Of a stretch of DNA of 64,000 bases, positions 49,383 through 58,127 are shown one piece after another (position 1 is the first letter of the stretch; each line of letters starts with the position of its first letter). Source of the stretch: Chthoniobacterales bacterium (GTDB taxonomy: Bacteria > Verrucomicrobiota > Verrucomicrobiia > Chthoniobacterales > UBA10450); the NCBI GenBank assembly GCA_035274845.1, contig DATENU010000009.1:1-64000 (forward strand). The letters run 5' to 3'. The translations under genes were made by a program, and so were the position numbers. The notes under the pieces were generated by a model, which was given only the letters and a program-made list of their open reading frames with translations, did not search any database and was not told where the DNA came from.

Positions 49383-50486
49383 ATGGCGCCAACAGAGATG
49401 GACCTGCTCACGCTTACTGAAATTCGCCGCCACGCCCAGAACGGCGCGGTCGTTGAGGCGCGCGTTCATGTCCAGGTGGAGGGCGCCTCAGCCAAAGTTA
49501 CGCGCGAGCAAAAACCCTATTGCGAGCTGAGCCTGGCGGACGCCGCCGATCGGATGACGCTGCGGGTCTGGAGCGATCACCCGGAATACAAGGCGTGCGA
49601 CACCCTCAAAACTTCGGACTTCATCGAGCTCAGTGGCGAATTCCTGCAGCACCAGCAATTTGGGCTCGATGCCAGGAAATGGAAGGTGCGGCATCTCACC
49701 GCGCCAGAGCGCTCTGAGCTGTTGCAGGGACCGCCGGCTTTGCGCGCGAGACAGGCGGCCGACTGGGAATACATCGTGGAGCGGACGCGTTCTCTCGAAG
49801 ATCCGCGCCTCCGCGCCCTCGGCGAAGCTTTCATTGCCGAGCACGGCGACCGGTTCCGGCGGACGGCCGGGGCGCGTTCCTACCATCACGCCCGGCGGGG
49901 CGGACTGGTTGAGCACGTTGCCCAAATGATGCGAGTCGCGACGGAACTGGTGCCGCTTTATCCGCAATTGAATCTCGACCTGCTCATCGCCGGAGTTTTG
50001 TTTCACGATGCCGGCAAGCTTTGGGAAAATCATCTGCCCGACACCGGGTTCACGATGGGATACGACGAACGCGGCGAATTGATGGGCCATATTTCGATTG
50101 GTCTCGAGTTGGTAAATTCTCTCTGGCGCAAAGTGCTCACGGAGGAAAATGCGCGAACCTGGAGCCCGCTCAGGCCAGCGTCCGAAGATGTGCGGATGCA
50201 TCTGCTCCATTTGGTGGGCGCGCATCACGGCGAACCGCAATTTGGCTCGCCCGTCTCCCCCAAGACGCCTGAAGCAATGGCGCTTAATTACATCGATAAT
50301 CTCGATGCCCGGATGGAAATGTTCGCGGCCGGATATTTGGTGGCGAAACCGATCGCCGAGCGGATCTTCGATCGAGTTCGGCCGTTGCCGGGGAACCTGG
50401 TGAAACCGCTGGAGAAATATCAGGCGCCCGGTTCCAACGGCCCGCCGCCTTTGCCGAAAACGAACGAGACGGGGACGCTGCTGTAG
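49383..50486 (+). CDS. YhaM-like OB-fold/HD 3'-5' exoribonuclease
   Basis: 367 residues from ATG 49383. An N-terminal OB-fold nucleic-acid-binding domain (VHVQVEGASAKVTREQKPYCELSLAD, about 23-48) precedes an HD phosphohydrolase: SYHHARRGGLVEHVAQMM and LIAGVLFHDAGKLWE give the metal His and Asp, and LLHLVGAHHGEPQFG the later ones. This layout is that of YhaM, an RNA exonuclease. It ends in LL followed by TAG, close to a REP. Confidence 0.88.
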   Translation: MAPTEMDLLTLTEIRRHAQNGAVVEARVHVQVEGASAKVTREQKPYCELSLADAADRMTLRVWSDHPEYKACDTLKTSDFIELSGEFLQHQQFGLDARKWKVRHLTAPERSELLQGPPALRARQAADWEYIVERTRSLEDPRLRALGEAFIAEHGDRFRRTAGARSYHHARRGGLVEHVAQMMRVATELVPLYPQLNLDLLIAGVLFHDAGKLWENHLPDTGFTMGYDERGELMGHISIGLELVNSLWRKVLTEENARTWSPLRPASEDVRMHLLHLVGAHHGEPQFGSPVSPKTPEAMALNYIDNLDARMEMFAAGYLVAKPIAERIFDRVRPLPGNLVKPLEKYQAPGSNGPPPLPKTNETGTLL

Positions 50487-50489
50487 CGT

Positions 50490-50575
50490 CTTCTGTAGCC
50501 GCTTCGCGCAGCGAAGCGTTCGTTGATTTCCTGCAGCCGCCAACGCTTCGCACAGCGAAGCGGCTACAGAAGACG
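50490..50575. repeat. REP pair, family A
   Basis: CTTCTGTAGCCGCTTCGCGC... (50490 on) and an inverted copy ending GCGGCTACAGAAG. On the minus strand its CTGTAG gives the stop codon of the methyltransferase gene. Confidence 0.88.
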
Positions 50576-51409
50576 CCTCCGCGCCTCCGCCAGATATTCC
50601 TCGTCGATCTCGAACCCGATGAAGTTCTTCACGCCGCAGCGCTTTGCGGCGACGGCGGAGTTCCCGATTCCCAGGAATGGGTCGAGCATCGTTTCCACGC
50701 GATCGATGCCATGCAGCTTGATGCACCATTCCGCGAGCTGCACCGGGAAGGTGGCCGGATGCGGGCGCTCCTTGGCGCGGCGTTGGATTGTTTGATACGG
50801 AATAAACCAGGTGTTCCCGCGGCAGCGTCGGTCCTTGCCTTTTGTATGGCCCCAGCGCGCGATGTTGCTCTTGTCGGCGTACGGTACCCCGAGCGCGAGG
50901 CGGTCGATCGGGGTCCGGCCCTCCGGCGTGAGATGAAAGATGTATTCGTGGCAATCGTTTAGGTAACGCGGCGAGCTGATCGGTTTGAAATGGCCGCGCG
51001 AAGTCGTCTGTCCAGCGTCGTCCTCGATCGAGATAGCCTTGATCCAGTGGATCGTATTCTGAAGTATGAACAGATCGCGCAGGCGGAGAATCAACTCATG
51101 GGGAAAAAGTGGATTTGAGGGTGCTGCGCCGAGATTAAGAAAGAAAGAACCTTGAGGTCTCAGGACACGCCGAACTTGTGTGGCCCATTCATGGCACCAC
51201 TCAAGGTATTGCCGGCGGTTCTGTCGATCGGAGTAGCGTCCATACACAATCCCGAGATTGTATGGCGGCGAGGTGACCGCTATGTCGATGCAGTCATCAG
51301 GTAGCTGCGCCATTCCGGAGACGCAATCCTCCAGCCGAAGATTAGGCTCAAAGAACCTGAACAATTCTTGGCCAACCGGATGTCGGATTCGAACCATCGT
51401 CGAACCCAA
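50564..51409 (-). CDS. Site-specific DNA methyltransferase, probably N4-cytosine
   Basis: 281 residues (possibly 277 from the second ATG). Catalytic motif TSPPYNLGIVYG (SPPY favours N4-cytosine) near residue 50, and the SAM loop DPFLGIGNSAVAAKRCG near the C-terminus, so the motif order is that of the beta class, with a variable target-recognition region between. No restriction nuclease is beside it. An 85-residue gene precedes it by 32 bases on the same strand. The stop TAG falls within a REP. Confidence 0.88.
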   Translation of the reverse strand: MGSTMVRIRHPVGQELFRFFEPNLRLEDCVSGMAQLPDDCIDIAVTSPPYNLGIVYGRYSDRQNRRQYLEWCHEWATQVRRVLRPQGSFFLNLGAAPSNPLFPHELILRLRDLFILQNTIHWIKAISIEDDAGQTTSRGHFKPISSPRYLNDCHEYIFHLTPEGRTPIDRLALGVPYADKSNIARWGHTKGKDRRCRGNTWFIPYQTIQRRAKERPHPATFPVQLAEWCIKLHGIDRVETMLDPFLGIGNSAVAAKRCGVKNFIGFEIDEEYLAEARRRLL

Positions 51410-51441
51410 ACTCCGACAAAAACGAGAAAGTACAAGTGGAA

Positions 51442-51699
51442 CTACCTGCCGAGTTCTGGCCCTAATGTGCGCTCAAAAATAGCCTTCAAACGGTCCTCCC
51501 ATCCTCCATTTTTGTAGTCAAAGCCATACCGCGGGATTCTCTCTTCGTGCTCCTCGGTAAGTGCAAGCGCGCCCGTTTCTCGGTTAACGGCATTCTGGAG
51601 ATCAACAAGGAGTTTCTGAAAGCCGCCATCACGTTCCGTCATTGGATCCTGTCGGTCCAGAATTTCTATTTCGGCGGCAGTCAGGGTCACAGTTTGCAT
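51442..51699 (-). CDS. Small protein upstream of the methyltransferase gene
   Basis: 85 residues from ATG 51699 (a longer start at 51732 adds 11 residues). Acidic, soluble: LTAAEIEILDRQDP, GGFQKLLVDLQNAVN, then RYGFDYKNGGWEDRLKAIFERTLG. No family known. Its place 32 bases before the methyltransferase suggests an operon, so it may be a regulator or partner of that enzyme. Confidence 0.6.
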   Translation of the reverse strand: MQTVTLTAAEIEILDRQDPMTERDGGFQKLLVDLQNAVNRETGALALTEEHEERIPRYGFDYKNGGWEDRLKAIFERTLGPELGR

Positions 51700-51893
51700 C
51701 TTAAAACATCGCAAAGCGTTTCCAAATTTCAACGCGGATGGGGCGTGATAATGCGCGTGATCCGCCTATGTTATCGGCGCTTGGGGGCGAGAAGTTATTA
51801 ACACGTTATTCCCTTTTTTGCTAGACTAGCGTCGTTGCGGGAATACCTTTGCGCCGTGGGCGGTTCCGATAATTTTGCGGCGTCCCTCCTGAA

Positions 51894-52154
51894 ATGGATC
51901 CAACTCAACAGGCGGAACTCAGCCGCGTCATCCCTCAATATCTCCACGACGGACGTTATCTCGAATTACTTTCGTTTCTTGCGGTCTTGTATCTGCCCTT
52001 TGTCCCAGCATTCTGGAAGGAGTGGCGAAATCGTCGTGAGGTGAAGCAGCTTTACAAGGATCGTTTGTCTGACAAGGATAAGGAGATCGAGCGCTTGGCG
52101 CAGCGCATAAAGGAACTGGAAAACGCCAGTCTAAAAACGGTCCGTAGAAAATGA
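51894..52154 (+). CDS. Small membrane protein with coiled-coil tail
   Basis: 86 residues. A hydrophobic helix (YLELLSFLAVLYLPFVPAFW, about 22-41) is followed by a basic stretch and a predicted coiled coil (KDKEIERLAQRIKELENASL, about 61-80). No family. Its stop overlaps the start of the next membrane gene by 4 bases (ATGA), so the two work as a pair. The region is AT-richer than neighbours. Confidence 0.65.
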   Translation: MDPTQQAELSRVIPQYLHDGRYLELLSFLAVLYLPFVPAFWKEWRNRREVKQLYKDRLSDKDKEIERLAQRIKELENASLKTVRRK

Positions 52155-52738
52155 TAGCCCTCCAACTAATCGCTCTTTGGCTCTTTGTTCCGGTCGTTCT
52201 CTTCGCGACCGCGACAGTTCGGATTCGACGACTGCGCCGCGAACGCGAACATGATCTCATTCTGTACGCGCTATGCGATGCTCGGGACACAGTGGCTGTC
52301 AAAACGGTCCGTGGAGAGATTGACGAACGATCCCAAACATTTCGGTACTTCTATAAGCAGCTATCCGAGATCATTCACGAACACAGGCAACATCCGATTG
52401 GATTCGCGCACCTCGCGAAGAATCTTGCCGACAATCGAAATAGACCGACTCCCACTTGGGTGCTCCGTTTGATGCGTGAACTGAAGAAAAGTGATGTAGA
52501 AACAAAGCAGATGGTGAAACGCTACATTGATTCGATCCAGCTTATCATGGAGCAGGACTCTCTCGTCGTGATGTTAGACAAACTGCCGTTTTGGCTTCGT
52601 AAACACGGCGGATTTTTCCGCGCGATTGCCGACCAACCACTATTACCGAAGAGACAGCGAACGTTCGCCCGGTTCAATCTAGCTCTTGCAAACACCGTCG
52701 GATATTATTCCGACGATATTTGCGCCGCCGCAGCATAA
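52151..52738 (+). CDS. Membrane-anchored hypothetical protein
   Basis: 195 residues. An N-terminal membrane helix (LQLIALWLFVPVVLFATATV, about 4-23) precedes a cytoplasmic helical domain with many His, Lys and Arg (REREHDLILYALCDARDTVAVK, QLSEIIHEHRQHPIGFAHLA, LMRELKKSDVETKQMVKRYID). No known motif. Paired with the preceding coiled-coil gene by a 4-base overlap. Function unknown; small paired membrane proteins beside an orphan methyltransferase may be accessory or defence genes. Confidence 0.65.
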   Translation: MIALQLIALWLFVPVVLFATATVRIRRLRREREHDLILYALCDARDTVAVKTVRGEIDERSQTFRYFYKQLSEIIHEHRQHPIGFAHLAKNLADNRNRPTPTWVLRLMRELKKSDVETKQMVKRYIDSIQLIMEQDSLVVMLDKLPFWLRKHGGFFRAIADQPLLPKRQRTFARFNLALANTVGYYSDDICAAAA

Positions 52739-52850
52739 CGCGTCACCTTAAAGGTGGGTGCGTGGGGTGGGGTCAACACATTGTTCGCCGAGCTGACATC
52801 GGTATTGCGCGACTTTTTCGATCCCGCGAAGTGTGTGATAGATTGAGGCC

Positions 52851-53660
52851 ATGTCCGACAAACCTGCCAAGCTGAAGATCGCCGATCGCGAATTCACTTC
52901 GCGACTCCTGGTCGGCACGGGAAAGTTCGGCTCGAACGAATTGATGCGGGACGCCCTCATCGCCAGCGGAACGGAAATCGTGACGGTGGCGCTGCGGCGC
53001 GCCGATCTTTCGGGGAAACACGATGCCTTCGCGAACATTCTCGACTTCATCGATCCGGAACGTTTTCTCCTTCTGCCCAATACAAGCGGCGCCCGGAATG
53101 CGGCTGAAGCAGTGCGTCTCGCCCGCCTGGCCGCCGCTGCCGGACTCCCTAAGTGGGTCAAACTCGAGATTCATCCCGATGCTCGTCATCTTCTGCCCGA
53201 TCCGGTCGAAACCCTGGCGGCCGCGGAAATTTTAGTGAAAGAGGAATTTGTCGTCCTTCCCTACATCAACGCCGACCCGGTTCTCGCTAAGCGATTGCAG
53301 GATGTCGGGACGGCCACGGTCATGCCGCTCGGCTCGCCGATTGGGAGCAATCGCGGCATCGAAACCCGCGCGCAGATCGAGATCATCATCGAACAGGCCA
53401 CGGTGCCGGTGGTGGTGGACGCCGGCCTGGGCGCTCCGAGCCAGGCCGCCGAGGCGATGGAAATGGGAGCAGACGCCGTTTTGGTGAATACCGCGATCGC
53501 TATCGCGTCGGATCCGAGCCGGATGGCGCATGCCTTCCGGAAAGCCGTCGAGGCCGGACGGGAAGCGCGCGAGATCGGATTGGCCGAAGCCAGGTCGAGC
53601 GCGTCCGCCACCAGTCCGCTCACCGGGTTCTTTTCGAGCGGGGATTCACCTCTTCTGTAG
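52851..53660 (+). CDS. thiG: Thiazole synthase
   Basis: 269 residues. ThiG forms the thiazole phosphate of thiamine from deoxyxylulose phosphate, glycine or tyrosine-derived dehydroglycine, and sulfur carried by ThiS. Conserved blocks: [49 protein letters not shown] (Schiff-base Lys104), [30 protein letters not shown] and [11 protein letters not shown]. No ThiS, ThiF or ThiO gene is adjacent. The stop TAG is in a REP. No TPP riboswitch is seen upstream. Confidence 0.93.
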   Translation: MSDKPAKLKIADREFTSRLLVGTGKFGSNELMRDALIASGTEIVTVALRRADLSGKHDAFANILDFIDPERFLLLPNTSGARNAAEAVRLARLAAAAGLPKWVKLEIHPDARHLLPDPVETLAAAEILVKEEFVVLPYINADPVLAKRLQDVGTATVMPLGSPIGSNRGIETRAQIEIIIEQATVPVVVDAGLGAPSQAAEAMEMGADAVLVNTAIAIASDPSRMAHAFRKAVEAGREAREIGLAEARSSASATSPLTGFFSSGDSPLL

Positions 53661-53742
53661 CCGTCGCCCTGTGGGCGACGCCGGGATTGGAGGGCCTGTG
53701 CGCCCCGCATTCGCTTCGCACAGCGAAGCGGCTACAGAAGAA
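53651..53742. repeat. REP pair, family A
   Basis: TCTTCTGTAGCCGTCGCCCT... (53651 on), holding the thiG stop codon TAG, and an inverted family A copy ending GGCTACAGAAG. Confidence 0.85.
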
Positions 53743-53749
53743 CGCCGCC

Positions 53750-53980
53750 CTACAGCGGCCGAAAATTAACGCCGGCGTCGTTGTAGAATTCGATCTGCCT
53801 CCCGCCAACGCGGCGCACAACCCGCCAGCCCTGCCGTCGGGTAATGTCGCGCAATTCGGAGTCGGACAGCGCCTGGACGACCTTAAGTTCCGCCGGATGG
53901 GTCACAAAATATTCTGGCTTGATCGCGAGCATGCGCGCGATCTTCGCGATAACGGCCGGCAGCTGTTCCTTCGCCGTCAT
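53750..53980 (-). CDS. Small hypothetical protein
   Basis: 76 residues. A helical first half (MTAKEQLPAVIAKIARMLAI) and a basic beta-like end (GWRVVRRVGGRQIEFYN). Its start overlaps the stop of the upstream 53-residue gene by ATGA. Stops just before the REP pair, as several genes here do. Function unknown. Confidence 0.45.
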   Translation of the reverse strand: MTAKEQLPAVIAKIARMLAIKPEYFVTHPAELKVVQALSDSELRDITRRQGWRVVRRVGGRQIEFYNDAGVNFRPL

Positions 53981-54138
53981 TGGCCTGTCATGCGCCGCTT
54001 GGCCGGCGGATTCTTCGGCAATTTCCCGGGCACTGCCGGGGGTTGTTTCGCGGGCCGATTGAGCTTCGATCCCAGCGCCAGATGGGCCTTACGCGAGGGC
54101 GAAGGTCCACGGGCTGTTGGCTTTTCGTTACGTCGCAT
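53977..54138 (-). CDS. Tiny basic Pro/Lys-rich protein
   Basis: 53 residues (MRRNEKPTARGPSPSRK...), strongly basic and Pro-rich, with no hydrophobic segment. The ATGA overlap with the next gene supports a small operon. It could be a nucleic-acid-binding peptide; equally it might be a chance frame. Confidence 0.3.
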   Translation of the reverse strand: MRRNEKPTARGPSPSRKAHLALGSKLNRPAKQPPAVPGKLPKNPPAKRRMTGQ

Positions 54139-54229
54139 CTTCTCTCTAAAAACGATTCCCGGCCACGTGCCGGCCTTGTTAGTCCCGGCAAACTTGGCGA
54201 AATGGGGACGCTGGTCTAGGTTCGGCCCG

Positions 54230-55447
54230 ATGTTTTCCGAAACCGTTGTCCTGCGAGGCCATATTATCGATTCCCTGATTCTGCCCAAGGTCCTCGACCA
54301 AATCCTGACCCAGGGAGGCGATTTTAAGATAGGCGAAATCAAGATCGGCCAGAATCGGGTCGACCAAAGTTATGCCCGGATTGAAGTCTCCGCGCCCTCG
54401 CATGAAACGCTCGACGATATCGTCCTGCGGCTGCGCCAGCATGGCGCGGAAGTCATGGAAAAGGCGGACGTGCAACTCGCTCCGGCCCCGGCGGATGGAG
54501 TTTTCCCCAAGGATTTTTACGTCACGACGAATCAACAGACTTTCGTCACGCTGGATGGCGCCGAGATCGAAGTCCAACCGGCGCTGATGGATTGCGCGGT
54601 GGTGGTCGATCGCGCCGCTCGCCGGGCTACCGCGAAGAAATTCCACGAGGTCAATCGCGGGATGGAAATCGTGGTGGGCCACCAGGGGATCAAGGTGGTT
54701 CCGGTGCAGCGATCCACTTCGCACACCGATGTGTTTGAGTTCATGTCGACGAACATTTCCCTGGAGAAACCGAAGAGCGGCATCATCCGGGAAATGGCGA
54801 CCGAGCTTCAGCGGGCCCGGACGGACGGCGGCAAGATCCTGGTCGTGGCAGGTCCGGCGGTCATCCATTCGGGCGCGGCGCCGCACCTGGAAAAGTTGAT
54901 CGAAATGGGATTTGTCGATCTGCTTCTCGGAGGGAACGCGCTGGCGCTCCACGACATCGAGAACGCTCTCTTTGGCACCTCGCTGGGAATTAATCTGGAA
55001 CGCGGCTCGCTGGCGGAGCGCGGCCATGAGAATCAAATGCGAGCGATCAACGCCATTCGGGAGGCGGGCAGCATTTCGCGCGCGGTCGAAACGGGCGCGC
55101 TCAAGAGCGGAATCATGGCGGCGTGCGTGCGCCACGGCGTGGAATTTGTCCTGGCCGGATCAATCCGAGATGACGGCCCGCTACCGGAAGTTATTTCCGA
55201 TACGCTCCAAGCGCAGGACGCGATGCGTGAGAAAATAACCGGGGTCAGCACCGCCCTGATGATGGGGACGATGCTGCATTCCATGGCGGTGGCGAATTTG
55301 CTTCCTGCCAAGGTAAAAACGCTTTGCGTGGATGTGAATCCGGCGGCCGTAAGCCGGCTGACCGAGCGAGGCTCCTTCCAGTCTCTCGGGTTGGTTTCCG
55401 ATCTCGAGCCGTTCCTCCGCGAGCTAATTGTCATCCTGGGGCGTTAA
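54230..55447 (+). CDS. LOR/SDH-type ornithine cyclodeaminase (TIGR00300-like)
   Basis: 405 residues from ATG 54230; the open frame runs far upstream but through repeat and opposing small genes. The N-terminal domain (ETVVLRGHIIDSLILPKVLDQI) and VTTNQQTFVTLDGAEIEVQPALMDCAVVV match the LOR/SDH bifunctional-enzyme conserved region. The C-terminal part shows ILVVAGPAVIHSGAAPHL, LLGGNALALHDIENAL and a nucleotide-site DDGPLPEVI. In cyanobacterial ArgZ/AgrE this domain follows an arginine dihydrolase and is an ornithine cyclodeaminase making proline. The dihydrolase partner is the next gene. Confidence 0.85.
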   Translation: MFSETVVLRGHIIDSLILPKVLDQILTQGGDFKIGEIKIGQNRVDQSYARIEVSAPSHETLDDIVLRLRQHGAEVMEKADVQLAPAPADGVFPKDFYVTTNQQTFVTLDGAEIEVQPALMDCAVVVDRAARRATAKKFHEVNRGMEIVVGHQGIKVVPVQRSTSHTDVFEFMSTNISLEKPKSGIIREMATELQRARTDGGKILVVAGPAVIHSGAAPHLEKLIEMGFVDLLLGGNALALHDIENALFGTSLGINLERGSLAERGHENQMRAINAIREAGSISRAVETGALKSGIMAACVRHGVEFVLAGSIRDDGPLPEVISDTLQAQDAMREKITGVSTALMMGTMLHSMAVANLLPAKVKTLCVDVNPAAVSRLTERGSFQSLGLVSDLEPFLRELIVILGR

Positions 55448-55460
55448 ACCCGTTCTCGAT

Positions 55461-56276
55461 ATGCGCAACCTTCTCCTCTGCCCGCCGGATTACTACGGCA
55501 TCGAATACGAGATCAATCCCTGGATGAGTCGCGCCCGCGGCGCTGACACGCCGCTGGTGCAGGCGCAGTGGAAAGGTTTGTTCGAGACCCTTTCCAAGCT
55601 CGATTGCCAGATCGAACTGGTCCCGCCCCGCCCGAAACTACCCGACATGGTTTTCACCGCCAACGCCGGGCTGACCGTCGGACGCCGTTTCATCCCGAGT
55701 AATTTCCGGCATGAGGAACGGGCCGGCGAAGCGCCGCATTTCGCACGCTGGATGGAAGAACACGGCTACGAAATCGTCTGGCTCCCGAAGAATTACTATT
55801 TCGAAGGGGAAGGCGACGCTCTCTTCGGCGGTGACGTGCTCTTTTGCGGCTACAAATTCCGTTCCGATATCAACTCGCATCGGGCGGTCGCCGATATCCT
55901 TGGCTGCCTGGTCATTTCCGTCGAGCTGGTCGACCCGCGTTTTTATCACATCGACACCTGCTTTTGTCCGCTCCCGGATGGAGGCGCCTTTTGGTTCCCG
56001 GCCGCGTTCGATGACTACGGGCAGCGGACGATCCGTGATCACCTGCACGATTTGATCGACGTGGAGCCGGAGGAAGCAGTCCACTTTTCTTGTAATGCCG
56101 TGGTGCTCGGCCGCGACATCGTTCTGCCGGAGGGCGCCCCGAAGCTGGTCGCGACGTTGAAAGATCGCGGCTACACCTGTCATCCGCTTCCGATGACTGA
56201 ATTCCTCAAAGCCGGCGGCGCCTGCAAATGTCTGACCATGTTCATGCCGCAAAGGGAGAAGATTGGTGATAAGTGA
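55461..56276 (+). CDS. Arginine dihydrolase-like guanidino-modifying enzyme
   Basis: 271 residues from ATG 55461, 13 bases past the previous stop. Guanidine-group-modifying fold: DMVFTANAGL (Asn68), FEGEGDALFGG (Glu117, Asp119), FYHIDTCFCPL (His163), and GGACKCLT (Cys255 nucleophile). The set of motifs is that of the ArgZ/AgrE N-terminal domain, which splits arginine into ornithine, CO2 and two ammonia. With the ornithine cyclodeaminase-like gene just before, it forms a two-protein version of the fused cyanobacterial enzyme. DDAH or amidinotransferase activity is the alternative. Confidence 0.82.
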   Translation: MRNLLLCPPDYYGIEYEINPWMSRARGADTPLVQAQWKGLFETLSKLDCQIELVPPRPKLPDMVFTANAGLTVGRRFIPSNFRHEERAGEAPHFARWMEEHGYEIVWLPKNYYFEGEGDALFGGDVLFCGYKFRSDINSHRAVADILGCLVISVELVDPRFYHIDTCFCPLPDGGAFWFPAAFDDYGQRTIRDHLHDLIDVEPEEAVHFSCNAVVLGRDIVLPEGAPKLVATLKDRGYTCHPLPMTEFLKAGGACKCLTMFMPQREKIGDK

Positions 56277-56330
56277 AGGGTGATCGGTGATTGGTAATTC
56301 CATTCACCATTCACTAATCACTATTCACCT
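56264..56330. terminator. Imperfect hairpin between convergent genes
   Basis: GGTGATAAGTGAAGGGTGAT... and ...CATTCACTAATCACTATTCACC are approximately complementary. The TGA stop of the arginine-enzyme gene lies within the left arm. It ends in CTTTTTC-type T-rich sequence, so it may serve as terminator for the plus strand and, less clearly, for polX. Confidence 0.5.
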
Positions 56331-58081
56331 TTCCTTTTTCTCCCCAGTGCCGATTCAATCTTCCCCAGCGGCAAACAGTTCATCACGTCCTGCTTCGTCA
56401 GCCATCCTTTGCGGGCGACGCTGACGCCGAACCAAAGATCCTGGAGCCGCTCGATCTCGTGGGCATCGGGGTTGATCACGCATTTTGCTCCTTTTTCTTT
56501 TGCGAGCGGCCACCAACGCCAGTCGAGATCGAGCCGCTTTGGCGCCGCGTTGATCTCGATCCAGGTGCCGGTCTCGGCCGCGGCTTCGATGACGGCGGGG
56601 ATGTCGATCGCGTAGGGATCGCGTTTCAAAAGCAGGCGCCCGGTGGGATGCGCCAGCATGGTCACGTGCGGATTTTGCAGGGCGCGAATTACGCGCTTCG
56701 TCATCTCGGCTTCCGACAAGGTGAAAGCGGAGTGGATCGAGGCAACGACATAATCGAGTTCCGCCAGGAGGGTGTCGGGGAAATCGAGCGAACCGTCGCG
56801 GAGAATATCGCACTCGACTCCGGCGAAGAGCCGGAAGTTTTCGAATTGCTGGTTGAGTTTACGAATCATCGCGAGTTGAACCCGGAGTCGCGCGTCATCG
56901 AGCCCGTGCGCCTGGATCGAGCTGCGGCTGTGATCGGCGATCCCGAGGTATTGCAAGCCCAGTTCCTGCGCGGCCGTCGCCATTTCTTCGAGCGAATTGC
57001 GGCCGTCACTCGCCGTGGTGTGGCAATGAAACGTGCCCCGCAGGTTCTCGGTTTCGATGAGACGCGGAAGCTTTCCCGCCGCCGCCGCCTCGAATTCGCC
57101 GCAGTTCTCCCGCAGCTCCGGCGGAACATAATCGAGCTCGAGCGCGCGGTAGAGATCGGCTTCTTCGCGGATGGTAGGGACGTCGCGCTGCGGCGTCCGG
57201 TCGGCCCGTCGGTCCGACCCTGCCAAAGGCGCGAGGCGATACTCATTCAAGGTCCAGCCCCGTTGGAGCGCGCGGCTCCGCACCGTGACGTTGTGTTCCT
57301 TGCTCCCGGTAAAGTAGTTCAGCGCGAACGGATACTCGGCCGCGGTCACGACCCTCAGGTCGCACTGGATTCCCGATCGCAGCCGGACGCTGGATTTCGT
57401 CGGCCCGTGCGCGATGACTGATTCCGCCAGCGGATGCTGGACGAACAACGCCGAGATTTCAGCCGGAGCGTTGGTCGCCACGATGAAATCGAGGTCCCGC
57501 ACGATTTCCTTCCGCCGCCGATAACTCCCAGCGATGCAAACGTGCAGCGCGTCGGGGTGGGCGCGCAGATCGTTTTGCAGTTGTTCTGCTTCGCCGGCGA
57601 TCTTCCCGAGTTGGAATGAACCTGAGTATTTCTGCCGTTCATCAATCGCGCGGCAAAGTTTCTCCTGCGTTGTTTTCCCAAATCCCGCCAGCTCGGCCAC
57701 CCGGCCCGCGACGCAGGCTTCGTGCAACTGGGCGATCGAGCTGACCTGCAATTTCTCATGCAGCGCCTTGATCTTTTTCGCGCCCAGGCCGGGCAGCGAA
57801 AAAAGTTCCAGGATATCGGCGGGAAATTCGGCGCGCAGATCGTCGAAAAACTTCAACGAGCCGGTTTCGACCAGCTCCTTGATTTTCGCCGCGATCGCCT
57901 TGCCGATGCCTGGAATTTTCTCGAGGACTTCCTCATTGCCGAGGTCGGCAATATTCCCGCCCCAGGTTTCGAGTGAGCGAGCAGCGTTCGTGTAGGCCCG
58001 GATCTTGAACGGATTCTCATCCTTCAGCTCGAGCAAGGTCGCGATCTTCTCGAGCACATCTGCGATCGTGGCCTTATCCAT
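56321..58081 (-). CDS. polX: Family X DNA polymerase with PHP domain
   Basis: 586 residues from ATG 58081. Two helix-hairpin-helix units (LEKIPGIGKAIAAKI and LFSLPGLGAKKIKALHE) bind DNA. The Pol-beta-like active site is AGSYRRRKEIVRDLDFIV with the metal-binding Asp pair. From about 335 a PHP phosphoesterase follows: GTFHCHTTASDGRNSLEEMA, IADHS, GVECDIL, ASIHSAF and NPDAHEI, giving 3'-5' nuclease metal ligands. Role in base-excision repair. It converges with the arginine-enzyme gene. Confidence 0.93.
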   Translation of the reverse strand: MDKATIADVLEKIATLLELKDENPFKIRAYTNAARSLETWGGNIADLGNEEVLEKIPGIGKAIAAKIKELVETGSLKFFDDLRAEFPADILELFSLPGLGAKKIKALHEKLQVSSIAQLHEACVAGRVAELAGFGKTTQEKLCRAIDERQKYSGSFQLGKIAGEAEQLQNDLRAHPDALHVCIAGSYRRRKEIVRDLDFIVATNAPAEISALFVQHPLAESVIAHGPTKSSVRLRSGIQCDLRVVTAAEYPFALNYFTGSKEHNVTVRSRALQRGWTLNEYRLAPLAGSDRRADRTPQRDVPTIREEADLYRALELDYVPPELRENCGEFEAAAAGKLPRLIETENLRGTFHCHTTASDGRNSLEEMATAAQELGLQYLGIADHSRSSIQAHGLDDARLRVQLAMIRKLNQQFENFRLFAGVECDILRDGSLDFPDTLLAELDYVVASIHSAFTLSEAEMTKRVIRALQNPHVTMLAHPTGRLLLKRDPYAIDIPAVIEAAAETGTWIEINAAPKRLDLDWRWWPLAKEKGAKCVINPDAHEIERLQDLWFGVSVARKGWLTKQDVMNCLPLGKIESALGRKRKGE

Positions 58082-58082
58082 T

Positions 58083-58127
58083 TCGTCATTCCTTCGGCAT
58101 TCGTCATCCGAACTTCGACATTCCTCA
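58083..58127. repeat. GACGAATGCC-type unit, copy 2
   Basis: TCATTCCTTCGGCATTCGTC is the inverse of the unit at 46433-46465. Occupies the gap between polX and the transglycosylase gene. Confidence 0.6.

Noticed and set aside
52739-52850. TPP riboswitch before thiG
   Set aside because: The CTGAGA and ACCTGA core words of the thi-box are absent.
53687-54229. N-terminal extension of the LOR/SDH protein
   Set aside because: The upstream part passes through a REP pair and opposing small genes; MFSETVVLRG at 54230 is the family start.
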